Source: Pseudoalteromonas luteoviolacea NCIMB 1944
GTDB taxonomy: Bacteria > Pseudomonadota > Gammaproteobacteria > Enterobacterales > Alteromonadaceae
NCBI RefSeq assembly: GCF_001625565.1
Contig: NZ_AUXS01000052.1
Span: 1-55,750, forward strand
Reading direction: 5' to 3'
Length of the DNA: 55,750 nt
This document shows, one piece after another, positions 53,173 through 55,750 of this stretch; within the stretch, counting starts at the first letter, position 1; each line of letters starts with the position of its first letter. The notes below the pieces were generated by a model that ran no database searches, was not told the DNA's origin, and saw only the letters and a program-made list of their open reading frames with translations. Position numbers and translations under genes: made by a program.

Positions 53173-53194
53173 AGCACGGTATCCATACCGTGCT
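53173..53194 (-). terminator. Terminator of the 53319 gene
   Basis: AGCACGGTAT-CC-ATACCGTGCT, a 10-bp stem, is followed on the minus strand by six U residues. It lies about 125 bases beyond the stop. Confidence 0.8.
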
Positions 53195-53318
53195 ATTAGG
53201 CAGTATTAGGGCGATCTCATGACTCTTTTCGCTTCTCGTCAAACTCCAGAATAACCTGCATATTTAGACAAAGGAAAATGAGTACGAAATAAGCATTAAG
53301 TTGAGCCTAAGTTATACT

Positions 53319-53630
53319 TTAACCCTGAACAGAGACAATTCTGATATCGCTATATTTATCATCTGAATAGTCCCAGTACCTTACCCACACATTCGCGCCG
53401 GCAACCTTGGCAGCTAGTGCTGTAGAATACATCATTTCAGCTCGTTTCTCCCCAACTTTACCGAGTCGAATCCAATCGCTGCTTGAATCAATTCTTATTA
53501 ATAGGTCATCATATGAATTTATATAGACATGAGTAATTTTTGCATTGAAATCATTTTTTTGTTCCGCAGCAGCTTGGAAAGTAAGAAGGGAAAACGCAAA
53601 TATTACGCTTGGGATTAATTTTTTTATCAT
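53319..53630 (-). CDS. Small secreted protein, possible paralogue of the 52457 product
   Basis: 103 residues with a signal peptide ending at about residue 22 (FQAAAEQ). The mature part of about 80 residues aligns by eye with the 52457 protein (ITHVYINSYDDLLIRID; MMYSTALAAKVAGANVWVRY; SDIRIVSVQG) but lacks its cysteines. It is encoded on the same strand about 530 bases upstream of that gene. Function unknown; a tandem duplication that then diverged is plausible. Confidence 0.65.
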   Translation of the reverse strand: MIKKLIPSVIFAFSLLTFQAAAEQKNDFNAKITHVYINSYDDLLIRIDSSSDWIRLGKVGEKRAEMMYSTALAAKVAGANVWVRYWDYSDDKYSDIRIVSVQG

Positions 53631-54321
53631 TATTTAAACCTTTAGATATAAAGTAGATTGTGCACCAGTTTTCATTTTAAAAACACGAGTAACATATCGA
53701 TTTGAAAACATTGAGAGTTTGGATATATAGAAGTAATTCAACACCAAATCTCCCTTTCAAAAATCTCATCACCTTCAATGCTTATATGATTCGCTTGATA
53801 GACAAGCTAGAAAACCGTTTTACCCATTTGAATCTGTATAAAATGCGATCTTATACAACTTATAAGCAAGGCTTGCCATGTTAACAAAAATAAAAATGAA
53901 TTAAAGCATAATATCTTAAGTATCTTCATCAATTCTATTAAACGGAAGTTTTTATGGAAAAACTGCGAGCATTAAGCTTTAGCAGGACATTAGCCTACCA
54001 ATAATTCCTATACACTAAACTTATAGTTAAAGATAATTGAGGTAGAAATCGTGATAATGACGAGTAACGCTTTAAGTCTATGTGAGTTGAAATAAGCTCT
54101 TGCTATAGAATTAGCGATTTGACTCAGTGAAGTAGTCAAACGGTTAATAGAAGAAACCGGCCAGTAGGTATTAAAGTGAAATATAACGAGGCAGTAATAC
54201 TGCCTCGTTGGAGTTGCTTAACATGACATAAATGAAGTTTCCATATATGTCATGCTTATATTGCCACCTAAGAGACAAACTTGATTTGTCCCTTGCTAAT
54301 TACTGCCTATTTTACAATCAT
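53631..54321. other. Gap with decayed-looking sequence and a perfect hairpin
   Basis: No supported gene. Around 54050-54170 a plus-strand frame has helix-like residues interrupted by several stops (for example LSEVVKRLIEETG), possibly a decayed gene. AACGAGGCAGT-AAT-ACTGCCTCGTT (54185-54209) is a perfect 11-bp stem, about 110 bases past the stop of the minus-strand gene at 54322, and may be its terminator. Confidence 0.4.
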
Positions 54322-55005
54322 CTAACGTACCATTTTTATTACAGAATAGTTTTTGATGTCGTTTACCGTCCAAGAGTTTACGCCAAGGGATTTACCAAGT
54401 GAAAGAGCACCGGCACCAAACTCATTTTTATCACTGAGAACCCAAGTATCATGACTCCCTCCTTTTGAGAACGCTACTAAGCCACCCTTAAGTGTAAAAT
54501 AGTATGTATATATTATCTCTCTACTATTTTGCAGCATTGCATTTATAACGAAAACTTTTCCAAACTCTCTCAGCGTAGGGATATCTTGAAGCCCTCCATT
54601 TGAGTAATTCAAAGAGTTATGCGACCAGTGACGTTCTGACTGAAATTTAGAAATTGGAATAGCCAGCTTGATTGACGGAATACATAAATACTTGTGCGAA
54701 TACTCAACACAATCCAACTCTTGATAAAAGTCATAACTACCGGGCCAACCAATTCCCGGAGAGTTTACACTTTCGCTTTCGAAATTAATCTCATCATTTT
54801 TAATATCCATATAAACAGATAAAGTATAACGGTTCTCGAGCTTACCTTTTTTAGAACTACTCAAACCCGTTTTTACGTAATGGAATTTTATTTTAGCTGA
54901 ATCCACCGTATTTAAGCTCTCCGATGATTGCTGTTTGGCCTTACAGCCCATCATTAAGGTGCTACCAACAACGAGCGGCAATATTAAAACCCTACTTAAT
55001 CGCAT
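54322..55005 (-). CDS. Lipoprotein of unknown function
   Basis: 227 residues. A lipobox LMMGC at about residue 21 marks a lipoprotein. The mature part has paired Cys (ELDCVEY, KYLCIPS) and beta-type sequence ending in VNDIKNYSVIKMVR. AGGGG lies about eight bases before the ATG. It is two bases after the stop of the small zincin-like ORF, so both may belong to one transcript. No family recognised. Confidence 0.62.
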   Translation of the reverse strand: MRLSRVLILPLVVGSTLMMGCKAKQQSSESLNTVDSAKIKFHYVKTGLSSSKKGKLENRYTLSVYMDIKNDEINFESESVNSPGIGWPGSYDFYQELDCVEYSHKYLCIPSIKLAIPISKFQSERHWSHNSLNYSNGGLQDIPTLREFGKVFVINAMLQNSREIIYTYYFTLKGGLVAFSKGGSHDTWVLSDKNEFGAGALSLGKSLGVNSWTVNDIKNYSVIKMVR

Positions 55006-55007
55006 AT

Positions 55008-55229
55008 TTAAAAGCCCCTAATCTCTTTTAAGAATGAATCTGCCCTTTTTTCTTCCAGCTTTTGAAATTTCGGGCCTGTCAGCCCTATCGGATCCGTCTG
55101 ATTAAAAGTGTGTGCCATCTCATGAAGAGCTAGGTCATAAAGCCCATCCATTCCAGCTCTCATAGTCGCGTGATAACCTAACTTCTTCTCATATTTAGAA
55201 ACCTTTTTCTTTTTCTGAAAGTTTGACAT
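55008..55229 (-). pseudogene. Short zinc-peptidase-like ORF, probably truncated
   Basis: 73 residues with a zincin motif HEMAH in LALHEMAHTFNQTDPIG and a following EEKRADSFLKE segment that may supply a third ligand. A complete zincin domain normally needs well over 100 residues, so most of the fold is missing. No ribosome-binding site precedes ATG 55229, and an in-frame stop lies about 50 bases upstream. It is either a remnant of a larger peptidase or toxin gene or a minimal protein of unknown role. It is followed directly by the lipoprotein gene. Confidence 0.5.
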
Positions 55230-55482
55230 TGATGAAGCAGAGTAATGAATTACTGAACTAAACTCAGCGCTGACAATTTAACATGACATCCAAATCTATT
55301 TATACCAATGCAACACCCCTGCTAATTTCAAAACAGAAATAAACCTCTAAAAATACTCAATTCGCGTTGATTACTCAGATATGTTGTTTAATTTTATATG
55401 TTTTCAGGGGGTTAAGACGAAACTAACCATATAACTTTTAAAAAGTTACAATTAATTTTCGGTATTTAATGCGCATTAAGGA
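55230..55482. other. Intergenic region
   Basis: No gene or repeat was recognised between the zincin-like ORF and the transposase fragment. Confidence 0.35.
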
Positions 55483-55749
55483 CTAAGCAAGCAATTCACT
55501 ACACTGCTTCAAATTGCCTCGTCGCCTTAGCTTTAAATGCTCACAGTATTTTTGTTTTGCGCCTGGTCTGCCAACTGACCCTTTAAAGACTTTGGTAAAC
55601 TTAGTGGTTAGTTTTAACCAATTCTCTGGTTGTATGTTAAGCCTTGCTAAGATGGGCTGAGTGTCTGTGATAAACCCGCGCTTACCTTCGCGAATACAAC
55701 GCCCCGTCAAATCAACGAGTTCTAAGTAATATTTAAATTCAAACGGTAA
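55483..55749 (-). mobile_element. Transposase C-terminal part (IS200/REP-associated Y1-type), cut by window edge
   Basis: The open frame runs to the window edge on the minus strand. Reading in from the edge, LPFEFKYYLELVDLTGRCIR and then EGKRGFITDTQPILARL resemble the C-terminal extension of long Y1 (IS200-like, REP-associated) transposases of Vibrio and Pseudoalteromonas. The catalytic HUH domain would lie beyond 55750. About 89 residues are visible. No inverted repeats or flanking REP sequences were identified in the window. Whether it is active or a remnant cannot be judged here. Confidence 0.7.
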
Positions 55750-55750
55750 C

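Noticed and set aside
53702..53884. 60-codon plus-strand frame
   Set aside because: TTG start, no ribosome-binding site and no protein-like pattern.

Overview
The window looks like chromosome of a marine gammaproteobacterium of the order Alteromonadales, most likely Pseudoalteromonas or a close relative. This is an inference from gene content: a dedicated DUF3450-TtpC-ExbB-ExbD-TonB-TPR system, several TonB-dependent receptors, many secreted hydrolases, a mannoside-utilisation locus and a LodA/LodB-type quinone-cofactor oxidase. No rRNA, tRNA, CRISPR array or complete insertion sequence was seen. The only mobile-element signal is a transposase gene cut by the right edge.

Layout. (1) 1-3000: a TetR regulator, a small exported protein and a membrane fatty-acid hydroxylase. 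Two copies of a 15-bp palindrome, one before tetR and one after it, look like the TetR operators. A small secreted protein follows. (2) 3000-4800: asd, behind a leader with a factor-independent terminator (attenuator or small RNA). (3) 4793-14410: a TonB energy-transduction operon, then a separate lipoprotein plus TonB-dependent receptor unit with a good PhoB box in its promoter. This suggests a phosphate-starvation outer-membrane uptake system. (4) 14598-23600: a chemoreceptor, then a mannoside locus made of GH92 mannosidase, a co-transcribed BSP-type metallopeptidase, an MFS transporter, an AGE-family epimerase and a PfkB kinase. Two identical TGGATCGTTCCA operators tie it together, but no regulator gene is present. 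(5) 23645-31515: mostly housekeeping (RNase D, FadD), a metallo-beta-lactamase-fold lipoprotein, alpha/beta hydrolases and an alkaline phosphatase.

(6) 31516-43240: a secreted-enzyme region with long AT-rich gaps. It holds a subtilisin-like protease, an Oar-like TonB-dependent receptor behind a long leader, a pectate-lyase-fold protein, a polysaccharide-lyase-like protein and small exported proteins. (7) 43588-52321: the most unusual part. A ferritin-like protein, a LodA-like CTQ oxidase and a LodB-like flavoprotein form one operon. A di-haem (DHOR-type) lipoprotein is divergent from it, and an ammonium transporter fused to a GGDEF domain lies just downstream. These genes could link amine or amino-acid oxidation (which releases ammonia) to electron transfer or peroxide handling and to c-di-GMP signalling. 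That link is a hypothesis. (8) 52457-55750: small secreted proteins, two of them probable paralogues, a lipoprotein, an apparently truncated zinc-peptidase ORF and the C-terminal part of a Y1-type transposase.
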